Of a DNA stretch of 60,233 nucleotides, positions 52,160-60,233 are shown in pieces; within the stretch, counting starts at the first letter, position 1; each line of letters begins with the position of its first letter. Source of the stretch: a bacterium. GTDB lineage: Bacteria; Campylobacterota; Campylobacteria; Campylobacterales; Arcobacteraceae. The stretch spans positions 1-60,233 of the forward strand of contig JAHIWE010000143.1 in assembly GCA_018816105.1 (NCBI GenBank), read 5' to 3'. A program made the position numbers and the translations under genes. The notes below the pieces were generated by a model that made no database searches, was not told where the DNA came from, and saw only the letters and a program-made list of their open reading frames with translations.

Positions 52160-52864
52160 TTAGACTTTTTTCATCTCTATAAATAAAAAATGAGAATTTT
52201 CTAAAGCTTTAATCTCTAGTTTTTCAAGATCAACTATTTCTAAGGCATCACCATTATTTAAAATAATGTCTTTTATTTGTGAACTTCCTTCAATTTGTAC
52301 AAAATATACTTGCCTGTCTTTTTTGATATTAAAATCTAAAGTTTTATTTGCTTCTAGTTGGGATACATAAATATTTATATCCTGATATATTTTTATATCA
52401 GCATTTCCTTCTTGTCCTGAAACTATATTTAATAACTTATTTTTTCTATCAATTTCTTTAAATCTTTTTGAGCCATAAAGTCTTTGAAGTCCTTGTTTTG
52501 GAGGAACAATCCAAATTTGTAAAAGTCTTAAATCAAGTGTTTTATGTAAATTGTGTTCACTATGATAAATTCCATCTCCCGCACTTAAATATTGAACTTC
52601 GCCACGTTTTAAAGTTTCACTATTTCCCATAGAGTCTTTATGAGTGATTTCACCATTCACTATATATGAAATAATTTCCATATTCGAATGGGGATGTGTA
52701 TCAAAACCTGAGTTTGCATGAATAATATCATCATTTAAAACTCTCAAAACTCCAAAATTTATGTTATTTGGATTTCTATAGTCTGCAAAAGAAAAATGAA
52801 AGCGACTTTCTAACCAACCAAGATTTGAGGTTCCCATCTTTTCTTTTGGTAATTTTTTTAACAT
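52160..52864 (-). CDS. Pirin-family cupin protein
   Basis: The 234-residue protein is a bicupin of the YhhW/pirin type, some of which are quercetinases. The metal site is in GFDTHPHSNMEIISYIVNGE (about residues 53-72, His-x-His), with the second ligands in GIYHSEHN. The C-terminal cupin is degenerate. Function in bacteria is uncertain. It overlaps the dioxygenase gene upstream by 7 bases. Confidence 0.85.
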   Translation of the reverse strand: MLKKLPKEKMGTSNLGWLESRFHFSFADYRNPNNINFGVLRVLNDDIIHANSGFDTHPHSNMEIISYIVNGEITHKDSMGNSETLKRGEVQYLSAGDGIYHSEHNLHKTLDLRLLQIWIVPPKQGLQRLYGSKRFKEIDRKNKLLNIVSGQEGNADIKIYQDINIYVSQLEANKTLDFNIKKDRQVYFVQIEGSSQIKDIILNNGDALEIVDLEKLEIKALENSHFLFIEMKKV

Positions 52865-53640
52865 TTTATATCCTTTCTTTCATCAAAAATGAAACTTTCC
52901 ATTGAGATATTTGAATAAAGCATTTCACTATTAAAGGATTTTCCTTTTTTATTTATTGCACTTCCATAGGCAATAAATAAGGGTAAAAAATGCTCACTAG
53001 AGGGATGATTTTTATTGAAGTTTATATTCTTTGTAATATTTTTTAATTCATCCTCTTTCTCATTTTCTATAATATTTATAATTTTGGTATTGAATTCTTC
53101 TGCATAATTTTTTGTGTTAAAACTCATACTCATATCAGCTAAATTATGTGTAATTCCACCACTACAAATAATCAAAGCTTCATTTTTAAACTCTTGAAGC
53201 TTAGTTCCAAGATTTATGAGCTCATTTATTCCATAGGATTTTGGAATACTTATCTGTAATACTGGAATTGATAGTTTTTCATACATTAATGCCAATACAT
53301 TCCAAACACCATGATCGTAACTTTTTCTATTTTCATCAATTGAAATATTTATATTTTGTTTTTCTAATCTACTTATTAAATCAAGTGTTAATTCAAGATC
53401 ACTATTTATTTCATATTTTACTTTATATAACTCTTCTTCAAAACCATAAAAATCATACATTATCTCTTTTGCACTTGGATTAATAATTTTTAAATCATTT
53501 GTTAAATAGTGTGCGGAGATGATAATAATATATTTTGGAATTTTTAAGGTATCTGCTACTTTCTTTATATTCTTTTTAGATTTAATATCGCTCAAAATTA
53601 TATTTGGAGCGCCATGTGAAATAAATAGTGTTGGATTCAT
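52858..53640 (-). CDS. LigB/DODA-type extradiol dioxygenase-family protein (YgiD-like)
   Basis: The 260-residue protein is a class III extradiol ring-cleavage dioxygenase homologue. Conserved segments are TLFISHGAPNIIL (first His ligand), IIISAHYLTNDLKI (second His), YDHGVWNVLALMYE and ICSGGITHNLADM. SSEHFLPLFIAYGSA is near the end. In E. coli the YgiD homologue acts on L-DOPA in vitro; the substrate here is unknown. It is probably cotranscribed with the pirin gene and the YceI gene. Confidence 0.85.
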   Translation of the reverse strand: MNPTLFISHGAPNIILSDIKSKKNIKKVADTLKIPKYIIIISAHYLTNDLKIINPSAKEIMYDFYGFEEELYKVKYEINSDLELTLDLISRLEKQNINISIDENRKSYDHGVWNVLALMYEKLSIPVLQISIPKSYGINELINLGTKLQEFKNEALIICSGGITHNLADMSMSFNTKNYAEEFNTKIINIIENEKEDELKNITKNINFNKNHPSSEHFLPLFIAYGSAINKKGKSFNSEMLYSNISMESFIFDERKDIKC

Positions 53641-53659
53641 ATTGATAAATTTCAGCTAA

Positions 53660-54226
53660 TTACTTAGCTAAAATTCCCTCAATTGCAATTTGAAGTTTAA
53701 TTTCTTCACCAACTGCCACTCCACCTGTTTCTAATACTTTATTCCAAGTAATTCCAAAATCTTTTCTATTGATTTTTCCTACAAGTTCAAACCCTGCTCT
53801 TTGTTTTCCCCAAGGGTCAGTTATTGCGCCACCATTTTCTAATTCTAATTTGATATTTTTTGTTACACCTTTAATAGTTATATCTCCATAAACTGCATTT
53901 TCTTCAATTTTTGTTGCTTTAAAATCTATTTTAGGAAACTTAGCTGCATCAAATAATTCTTCAGCTTTTAAGTGAGCATCTCTTTTTTCATCAGCTGTAT
54001 TAATTGAAGCTACTATAATTTCACCACTTAATGATTTTAACATGTTTGATTTTTCATCATATTCAAAATTTCCAGCCACATCGTTAAATTTTCCACTTAC
54101 ATTTGTAATCATCATGTGTTTTACTGTAAATCCAACATTTGAATGACTAGCGTCAACATTATACGTTCCTGCAAACAGTGCACTTGAAGTTATTAGCGAT
54201 GCTAAGCTTAATTTTAAAAATTTCAT
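53660..54226 (-). CDS. Exported YceI-family protein, second copy
   Basis: A 188-residue YceI protein with a signal peptide (SLASLITSSALFAGTY) and motifs VDASHSNVGFTVKHMMITNV, AHLKAEELFDAAKFP, GDITIKGVTKNIKLE and NRKDFGITWNKVLETGGVAV. It is a paralog of the copy at 14424. Its promoter region contains the palindrome TACTAATTAGTA, also found before marR, so it is a probable target of that regulator. Confidence 0.92.
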   Translation of the reverse strand: MKFLKLSLASLITSSALFAGTYNVDASHSNVGFTVKHMMITNVSGKFNDVAGNFEYDEKSNMLKSLSGEIIVASINTADEKRDAHLKAEELFDAAKFPKIDFKATKIEENAVYGDITIKGVTKNIKLELENGGAITDPWGKQRAGFELVGKINRKDFGITWNKVLETGGVAVGEEIKLQIAIEGILAK

Positions 54227-54253
54227 TTTATTCCTTTTTTATCTATAATATAT

Positions 54254-54265
54254 TACTAATTAGTA
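54254..54265. promoter_or_regulatory. Probable MarR operator upstream of yceI
   Basis: The perfect 12-bp palindrome TACTAATTAGTA lies 28-39 bases upstream of the yceI start codon, across the likely -10 region. The same sequence occurs at the same spacing upstream of the marR gene. Confidence 0.6.
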
Positions 54266-54284
54266 TTAATAAAGCAAAAAAATA

Positions 54285-54737
54285 TCAGTTTGCTTTATAA
54301 ACTTTGTCCAATAAATCATATAAAGTATCTAGTTCTTTATCACTTAAAACCTCTAAAGCTTTATTCAAATTATTTGCATGATTTGGAAATACTTTTTCTA
54401 TAATATTAGTTCCCTTTTGAGTAATAGACAAAATAGATGCTCTACTATCATTTGGATCTTTTATTGAAGTTATCCATTCATCTCTTTTAAGATTTTTTAC
54501 TACAACGGTTGTATTTCCAGGTGTGCTCATAGTAAGTTTTGTGATTGAACCTATATTTAAATCACCTAAGTGATATAAAACTTCTAGAACTTTAAATTGA
54601 TTAAACGTTAGATTATGTTGTGATAAATAATTCACTGTCATATTATTTATTTTTAAAGCTGCTCTTTCTAATCTAACAACAGTTTTCATAGATTTATCAG
54701 TTCTTAAACCATAAGATTTTAGTGATTTATTATTCAT
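54285..54737 (-). CDS. MarR-family transcriptional regulator
   Basis: A 150-residue winged-helix regulator. The core is LTFNQFKVLEVLYHLGDLNI, then TPGNTTVVVKNLKRDEWITS (recognition helix and wing), then DPNDSRASILSITQKGTNII, which holds the DxRxxxLxxT signature of the wing. MarR dimers usually repress their own gene and neighbours and release DNA on binding small phenolics or on oxidation. No Cys is seen in the DNA-binding core, so oxidation sensing is less likely. AAGGAG precedes the start. Confidence 0.92.
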   Translation of the reverse strand: MNNKSLKSYGLRTDKSMKTVVRLERAALKINNMTVNYLSQHNLTFNQFKVLEVLYHLGDLNIGSITKLTMSTPGNTTVVVKNLKRDEWITSIKDPNDSRASILSITQKGTNIIEKVFPNHANNLNKALEVLSDKELDTLYDLLDKVYKAN

Positions 54738-54761
54738 TTCATACTCCTTGGAGAATTATAT

Positions 54762-54773
54762 TACTAATTAGTA
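54762..54773. promoter_or_regulatory. Probable MarR operator upstream of marR (autoregulation)
   Basis: TACTAATTAGTA again, 25-36 bases before the marR start codon. Here it overlaps a second palindrome, TTAGTACTAA (54768-54777). Confidence 0.6.
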
Positions 54774-54848
54774 CTAAATGTCAAGGGTTTTATAATTAAA
54801 ATTATATTTTTATGAAAAGGAAAATAAAAGGGAAGGTATATCCGAGAG

Positions 54849-54877
54849 TTAAAGTAGTAGAAAATCTACTACTTTAA
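54849..54877. terminator. Terminator of the Lys-rich protein gene
   Basis: TTAAAGTAGTAG (54849-54860) and CTACTACTTTAA (54866-54877) form a perfect 12-bp stem with a 5-base loop, one base beyond the stop codon of the minus-strand gene. Confidence 0.75.
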
Positions 54878-54878
54878 A

Positions 54879-55064
54879 TTAAGCGATTTTTTTAACTACT
54901 TTTTTTACAGCTTTCTTAGCTTTTTTTGTTTTTTTAAGTTTAAGACCTAAAACAGTTTTAGTGATTTTTTTTGTAACTTTTTTTACATCTTTTTTGTCAG
55001 CAACTTTTTTAACTGCTTTTTTTGCAATTTTTGCAACTTTTTTCTTTTTTAATAATTCTGCCAT
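54879..55064 (-). CDS. Lys-rich histone H1-like small protein
   Basis: A 61-residue protein with 27 Lys, arranged in repeated AKKAVKKV-type units (IAKKAVKKVADKKDVKKVTK; KKTKKAKKAVKKVVKKIA). The composition is like the C-terminal tail of histone H1 and of bacterial H1-like proteins (Hc1, AlgP). Non-specific DNA or RNA binding is likely, but function is not shown. It has a good terminator and a 186-base divergent promoter region shared with the aminotransferase gene, so it is a real transcript unit rather than a chance frame. Confidence 0.7.
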   Translation of the reverse strand: MAELLKKKKVAKIAKKAVKKVADKKDVKKVTKKITKTVLGLKLKKTKKAKKAVKKVVKKIA

Positions 55065-55241
55065 GTAGAATTCCTTATTTTAGATTTAATTATATATTTT
55101 AAAAAGTTATATAATTATTGAGAGTCTATATGAATAAAAGATAAATGTCAAATGAATTGAGTATATATTTTAATGAATTTGAAGATTGTTTTTTGATTAA
55201 CCATTTAATAAACTATATTTAGATAAAATAATTCGTTTTGC

Positions 55242-55247
55242 TATAAA
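55242..55247 (+). promoter_or_regulatory. Extended -10 element of the class V aminotransferase gene
   Basis: TTTGCTATAAA with TATAAA at 55242-55247. Transcription would begin near 55254, downstream of the ATG at 55251, which supports the ATG at 55272 as the true start. Confidence 0.45.
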
Positions 55248-55271
55248 AGAATGAAAAATAAGGATGCGATA

Positions 55272-56378
55272 ATGCTATTGACGCCAGGTCCAACTCCAGT
55301 ACCAGAATTTGTAAGAAAAGCAATGTCTGATATTACAATTCATCATAGAACTGAAGAGTTTGAAGCGATTTTTAAAAATACTAGAGAATTATTATTAGAA
55401 TTATATAATATGCCAGAAGCTGTAATGTTAGCTTCAAGTGGTACAGGTGCTATGGAAGCATGTGTAATAAATTTAACACACAAAAAAGCACTGACTGTTA
55501 ATTCAGGAAAATTTGGTGAGAGATTTGGAAAAATTTGTGTTGCACATAACATAGATTACACAGAAATCAAAAATGAATGGAATACTCCTGTTCGCGTTGA
55601 AGCAGTTGTAAATGCAGTTAAAGCTGATCCTTCTATTGATGCAATTTTTATCCAAATATGCGAAAGTGCGGGAGGATTAAGACATCCTGTAGAACTTATT
55701 GCTGCTGAGGTTAAAAAAATCAATAAAGATATCATGATTATTGCTGATGGAATTACTGCTGTTGGTGTTGAAAAAATTGATACTACAAATCTTGATGCTG
55801 TTGTAACAGGAAGCCAAAAAGCACTTATGTTACCACCAGGTCTTGCTATGATTGGATTATCAAATGAAGCAGTTGCTAAAATTGAGTCAAAACCAAGAGG
55901 TTACTATTTTAACTTAGCAATTGAAATCAAAAACCAAAGAAAAAATACAACAGCATGGACTGCTGCTACTACACTTATTATTGGTTTAGGTGCAATTTTA
56001 GAAAAACTAAAAGCTGATGGATTTGAAAACTTATATGCTAAAACAGCTTTAAGAGCAAATGCTACAAGAGAAGCTTTAAAAGCAATTGGATTTGAAATAT
56101 ATCCACAAACTCCTGCAAATGCAATGACTACTGTTTATACTGAGCAATCAAGTGCAATTAGAAAAGTATTAGAAAACAAATATAACGTAAACATCGCAGG
56201 TGGACAAGATCATTTAGCAGGTAAAATCTTTAGGATTAATCATATGGGATTAGTTGAAGATTATGAAGCTTCGTGGGCTGTAAATGCTGTTGAATTAGCA
56301 CTTGATGATTTAGGTATTAGAACATTTGATGGAACTGCTAATAGAGTTTTTGCATCAAATATGTTTAAAGGAAATTAA
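55272..56378 (+). CDS. Class V aminotransferase (serine/alanine-glyoxylate or aspartate aminotransferase type)
   Basis: A PLP enzyme of 368 residues. It begins MLLTPGPTPVPEFVRKAM, and the PLP-lysine segment is VVTGSQKALMLPPGLAMIGL. Other motifs are HHRTEEFEAIF, LASSGTGAMEACVIN, VNSGKFGERFG and ADGITAVGVEKID. IAGGQDHLAGKIFRINHMG is near the end. The family includes serine-glyoxylate aminotransferase and the small subunit of soluble hydrogenase; the substrate is not fixed. I prefer the ATG at 55272 (AGGA 7 bases upstream) over the in-frame ATG at 55251, which has no ribosome binding site and lies before the likely transcription start. Confidence 0.85.
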   Translation: MLLTPGPTPVPEFVRKAMSDITIHHRTEEFEAIFKNTRELLLELYNMPEAVMLASSGTGAMEACVINLTHKKALTVNSGKFGERFGKICVAHNIDYTEIKNEWNTPVRVEAVVNAVKADPSIDAIFIQICESAGGLRHPVELIAAEVKKINKDIMIIADGITAVGVEKIDTTNLDAVVTGSQKALMLPPGLAMIGLSNEAVAKIESKPRGYYFNLAIEIKNQRKNTTAWTAATTLIIGLGAILEKLKADGFENLYAKTALRANATREALKAIGFEIYPQTPANAMTTVYTEQSSAIRKVLENKYNVNIAGGQDHLAGKIFRINHMGLVEDYEASWAVNAVELALDDLGIRTFDGTANRVFASNMFKGN

Positions 56379-56383
56379 TAGTA

Positions 56384-58482
<2,099 letters not shown>

Positions 58483-58488
58483 AAACGC

Positions 58489-59040
58489 ATGAGAATGAGA
58501 TTACATCATACACCGTATGTCTCAAGAAGAATTACGAGAGACTTAGCTAGTTGTGACTTTGTGGAAGTTAGAAAAGAAAAACATAGTATTGAAGCTGAAA
58601 TAGAAAGAATATTAGATGCCGATTTAGAAAAAGAGTTTGGATTAGATGAAAAAGTTCAAGAGATTTTAGATGCACAAGAAGAAGAAATAGAGTATTTAAA
58701 CGCAGATAGAAGACAACTTTTTTGGATGACTAAAAAAAGAATGGCAAATGATTATGGAGTTATTTTAAATAATGAAGATAGATTCTCAGACATTGCCCAC
58801 CAAATATTAGATTATTTATGGGAAGAAGATTTTATACATTATACATGTTCTGATAATCAAATCAAAAATGTAATATTTGCTTCATTAGATGATTTCATTA
58901 AAGGTTTTGAAAAAGCTGATTTTGAAGTAATGGCGAAATTAAAAAATTACAAAAGAAAACTTATACCAGGAACTGATGATTATGATTTAGTTTATCATAG
59001 GTTATATGAAGAGGAATTAACAAAAAGAGGATTAATATAA
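58489..59040 (+). CDS. DUF507-family protein
   Basis: The protein (183 residues) is largely helical and charged, with no signal peptide. It opens MRMRLHHTPYVSRRITRDLA and contains two similar halves (ERILDADLEKEFGLDEKVQE; QIKNVIFASLDDFIKGFEKA), which fits the DUF507 family. The function is unknown. Its place between purA and carA is conserved in Campylobacterota in my experience of the group. A GGGGG stretch (58475-58479) serves as ribosome binding site. The start at 58489 or at the ATG two codons on (58495) cannot be separated. Confidence 0.85.
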   Translation: MRMRLHHTPYVSRRITRDLASCDFVEVRKEKHSIEAEIERILDADLEKEFGLDEKVQEILDAQEEEIEYLNADRRQLFWMTKKRMANDYGVILNNEDRFSDIAHQILDYLWEEDFIHYTCSDNQIKNVIFASLDDFIKGFEKADFEVMAKLKNYKRKLIPGTDDYDLVYHRLYEEELTKRGLI

Positions 59041-60159
59041 ATGCAAAACGTATGGATATATTTAGAAAATGGGACTTTTTTAGAAGCAAAATCTTTTGGT
59101 GCGACAGGAACAACTGTTGGAGAAATAGTTTTTAATACATCATTAACTGGATACCAAGAAATTATTTCTGATCCTTCTTATGCAGGACAATTTATTACTT
59201 TTACAATGCCTGAAATTGGTAATGTTGGTGTTAATGATAATGATATGGAAAGTAGAACTTGTCACTGTAAAGGTGTATTAGTTAGAAACTACCATAATGA
59301 TTACTCAAATTATAGAGCACAAGGAAACTTGGATGCATTATTAAAAGAGCATGGAGTATTAGGTATTTGCGATATTGATACTAGATATTTAACTAAAATG
59401 ATTAGAGATGAAGGGGCTATGATGATGATAGCTTCAACTGAAATCTCTTGCAAAGATGAGCTAGCTAAGCAATTAGCAACAAGTCCTAGAATCGAAGATA
59501 TTAACTATATTGAACAGGTATCTACAAAAGAGTCTTTTATTCATAAATCAGGAGCTTGGGATCATGGTATTAAAGCTTATAAAAAAGCTGTAATGAGTGA
59601 CAAAAAAGTTGTTGTTATTGATTTTGGTGTAAAAAGAAATATCTTAAATGAACTTGTTGAATCAGGACTTGAAGTAGAAGTAGTTCCATCAACATTTAAA
59701 GCAGATGATTTAATAGCAAGATTTGAAGCTAAAGAAATTGGTGGAATTTTCCTATCAAATGGACCAGGTGATCCTCTTACTTTAACTGCTGAAAAAGAGC
59801 AAGTACAAAAACTAATAAATGCAAATATTCCAATGTTTGCTATTTGTTTAGGTCATCAAATGCTTTCAATTGCGCATGGATACGATACATACAAACTAAA
59901 ATTTGGTCAACACGGTGGTAACCATCCAGTTGCTAATAATGGAGTTGTAGAAATCACTGCACAAAATCATAACTATAATGTTCCTGATAATATTGTAGAG
60001 ATTGCAGAAATAACTCATATAAACTTATTTGATAATACTATTGAGGGTGTTAAATATAAAAATAAAGAGATTTTCTCAGTGCAACATCACCCAGAAGCAA
60101 GTCCGGGTCCACATGAGTCGAAGTACATATTTAAACAGTTTGCAGAGATAGTGAAGTAA
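59041..60159 (+). CDS. carA: Carbamoyl-phosphate synthase, small (glutaminase) subunit
   Basis: CarA (372 residues) releases ammonia from glutamine for carbamoyl phosphate synthesis in the pyrimidine and arginine routes. The N-terminal domain has SFGATGTTVGEIVFNTSLTG and DPSYAGQFITFTMPEIGNVG. The class I glutaminase domain has GIFLSNGPGDP, the nucleophile in FAICLGHQML (about residue 270), and the His-Glu pair in VQHHPEASPGP. It begins directly after the DUF507 stop. The large subunit gene carB is not adjacent downstream within the window. Confidence 0.96.
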   Translation: MQNVWIYLENGTFLEAKSFGATGTTVGEIVFNTSLTGYQEIISDPSYAGQFITFTMPEIGNVGVNDNDMESRTCHCKGVLVRNYHNDYSNYRAQGNLDALLKEHGVLGICDIDTRYLTKMIRDEGAMMMIASTEISCKDELAKQLATSPRIEDINYIEQVSTKESFIHKSGAWDHGIKAYKKAVMSDKKVVVIDFGVKRNILNELVESGLEVEVVPSTFKADDLIARFEAKEIGGIFLSNGPGDPLTLTAEKEQVQKLINANIPMFAICLGHQMLSIAHGYDTYKLKFGQHGGNHPVANNGVVEITAQNHNYNVPDNIVEIAEITHINLFDNTIEGVKYKNKEIFSVQHHPEASPGPHESKYIFKQFAEIVK

Positions 60160-60171
60160 TTCACTTCTTTT
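60153..60171 (+). terminator. Short terminator at the end of carA
   Basis: GAAGT (60153-60157) pairs with ACTTC (60163-60167), followed by TTTT; the stem contains the carA stop codon. The last 60 bases of the window are AT-rich with no gene seen. Confidence 0.5.
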
Positions 60172-60233
60172 GCAAAATCTAATATAGAGTTTCTATAGAT
60201 AAACTTTTAAATATACAAACGAAATGAATATAT

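Noticed and set aside
55251-55271. Earlier start of the class V aminotransferase
   Set aside because: No ribosome binding site, and the likely transcription start (about 55254) lies after this ATG.

Overview
The window is a low-GC bacterial chromosome segment that looks like a member of the Campylobacterota, most likely the Arcobacteraceae. The basis is the AT-rich codon use and several features I associate with that group: the gene order purA-DUF507-carA, an RNase J with a basic Pro/Asn/Gln N-terminal extension, a small RRM protein, and a UbiA-type prenyltransferase of the kind used in the futalosine menaquinone route. Most of the window is housekeeping. Nearly all genes are intact, packed in short same-strand runs and often overlapping by 4-14 bases. 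No rRNA, CRISPR array, transposase, integrase or phage gene was seen.

Layout. 1-3249 (minus): the 5' part of a KdsD/KpsF-type isomerase, then RNase J and RsmA. 3323-8228 (plus): hisF, a SIMPL-domain protein, a nucleoside phosphorylase-like protein, rlmN, an unlisted 33-residue membrane peptide, gltX and an RRM protein. 8229-8604 has no gene but holds a terminator and a possible three-way-junction RNA. 8605-16871 (plus) is a copper/metal module: a Met-rich YtkA/FixH-like protein, a TolC-CusB-CusA type RND efflux system, a YceI protein, and an HvfABC/bufferin-type RiPP pathway (a precursor with three CGAGKC motifs, a DUF692/MNIO maturase and its partner). 16868-27492 is mixed: MATE transporter, hom, an AlaC-like aminotransferase, rlmB, a soluble FIST-domain chemoreceptor, rsmI, rpmE, miaA, a small lipoprotein and a UbiA-type prenyltransferase. 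A tRNA-Arg(UCG) with its terminator follows.

27968-44382 (plus) is the most unusual part, a 16-kb locus for a type IV pilus/type II secretion-like machine. The machine parts are a lipoprotein secretin, a GspF-like membrane platform, a GspE-like ATPase with a tetra-Cys motif, two bitopic assembly proteins of GspL/GspM type and a periplasmic protein with an SH3 domain. They sit with two pilin-like proteins that begin directly at the hydrophobic helix with no prepilin leader. Four secreted proteins share an N-terminal module, and two of these carry RCC1-like beta-propeller repeats and an identical type of C-terminal tail. A protein with a degenerate histidine-kinase-type ATPase fold closes the locus. 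No prepilin peptidase is visible. One gene has no normal start codon and lies in frame immediately after the UAA of its paralogous neighbour. I regard this as the best candidate for an undescribed system.

44420-60159 returns to core metabolism (purT, dapF, coaE, purM, purA, carA, a HisZ-like protein, a class V aminotransferase), with a diguanylate cyclase and a GAPDH/Epd-like dehydrogenase. It also has a small set of genes (pirin, LigB-type dioxygenase, YceI, MarR). The marR and yceI promoters carry the same 12-bp palindrome, which is the likely operator. All functions are inferred by reading the sequence; no database search was run.
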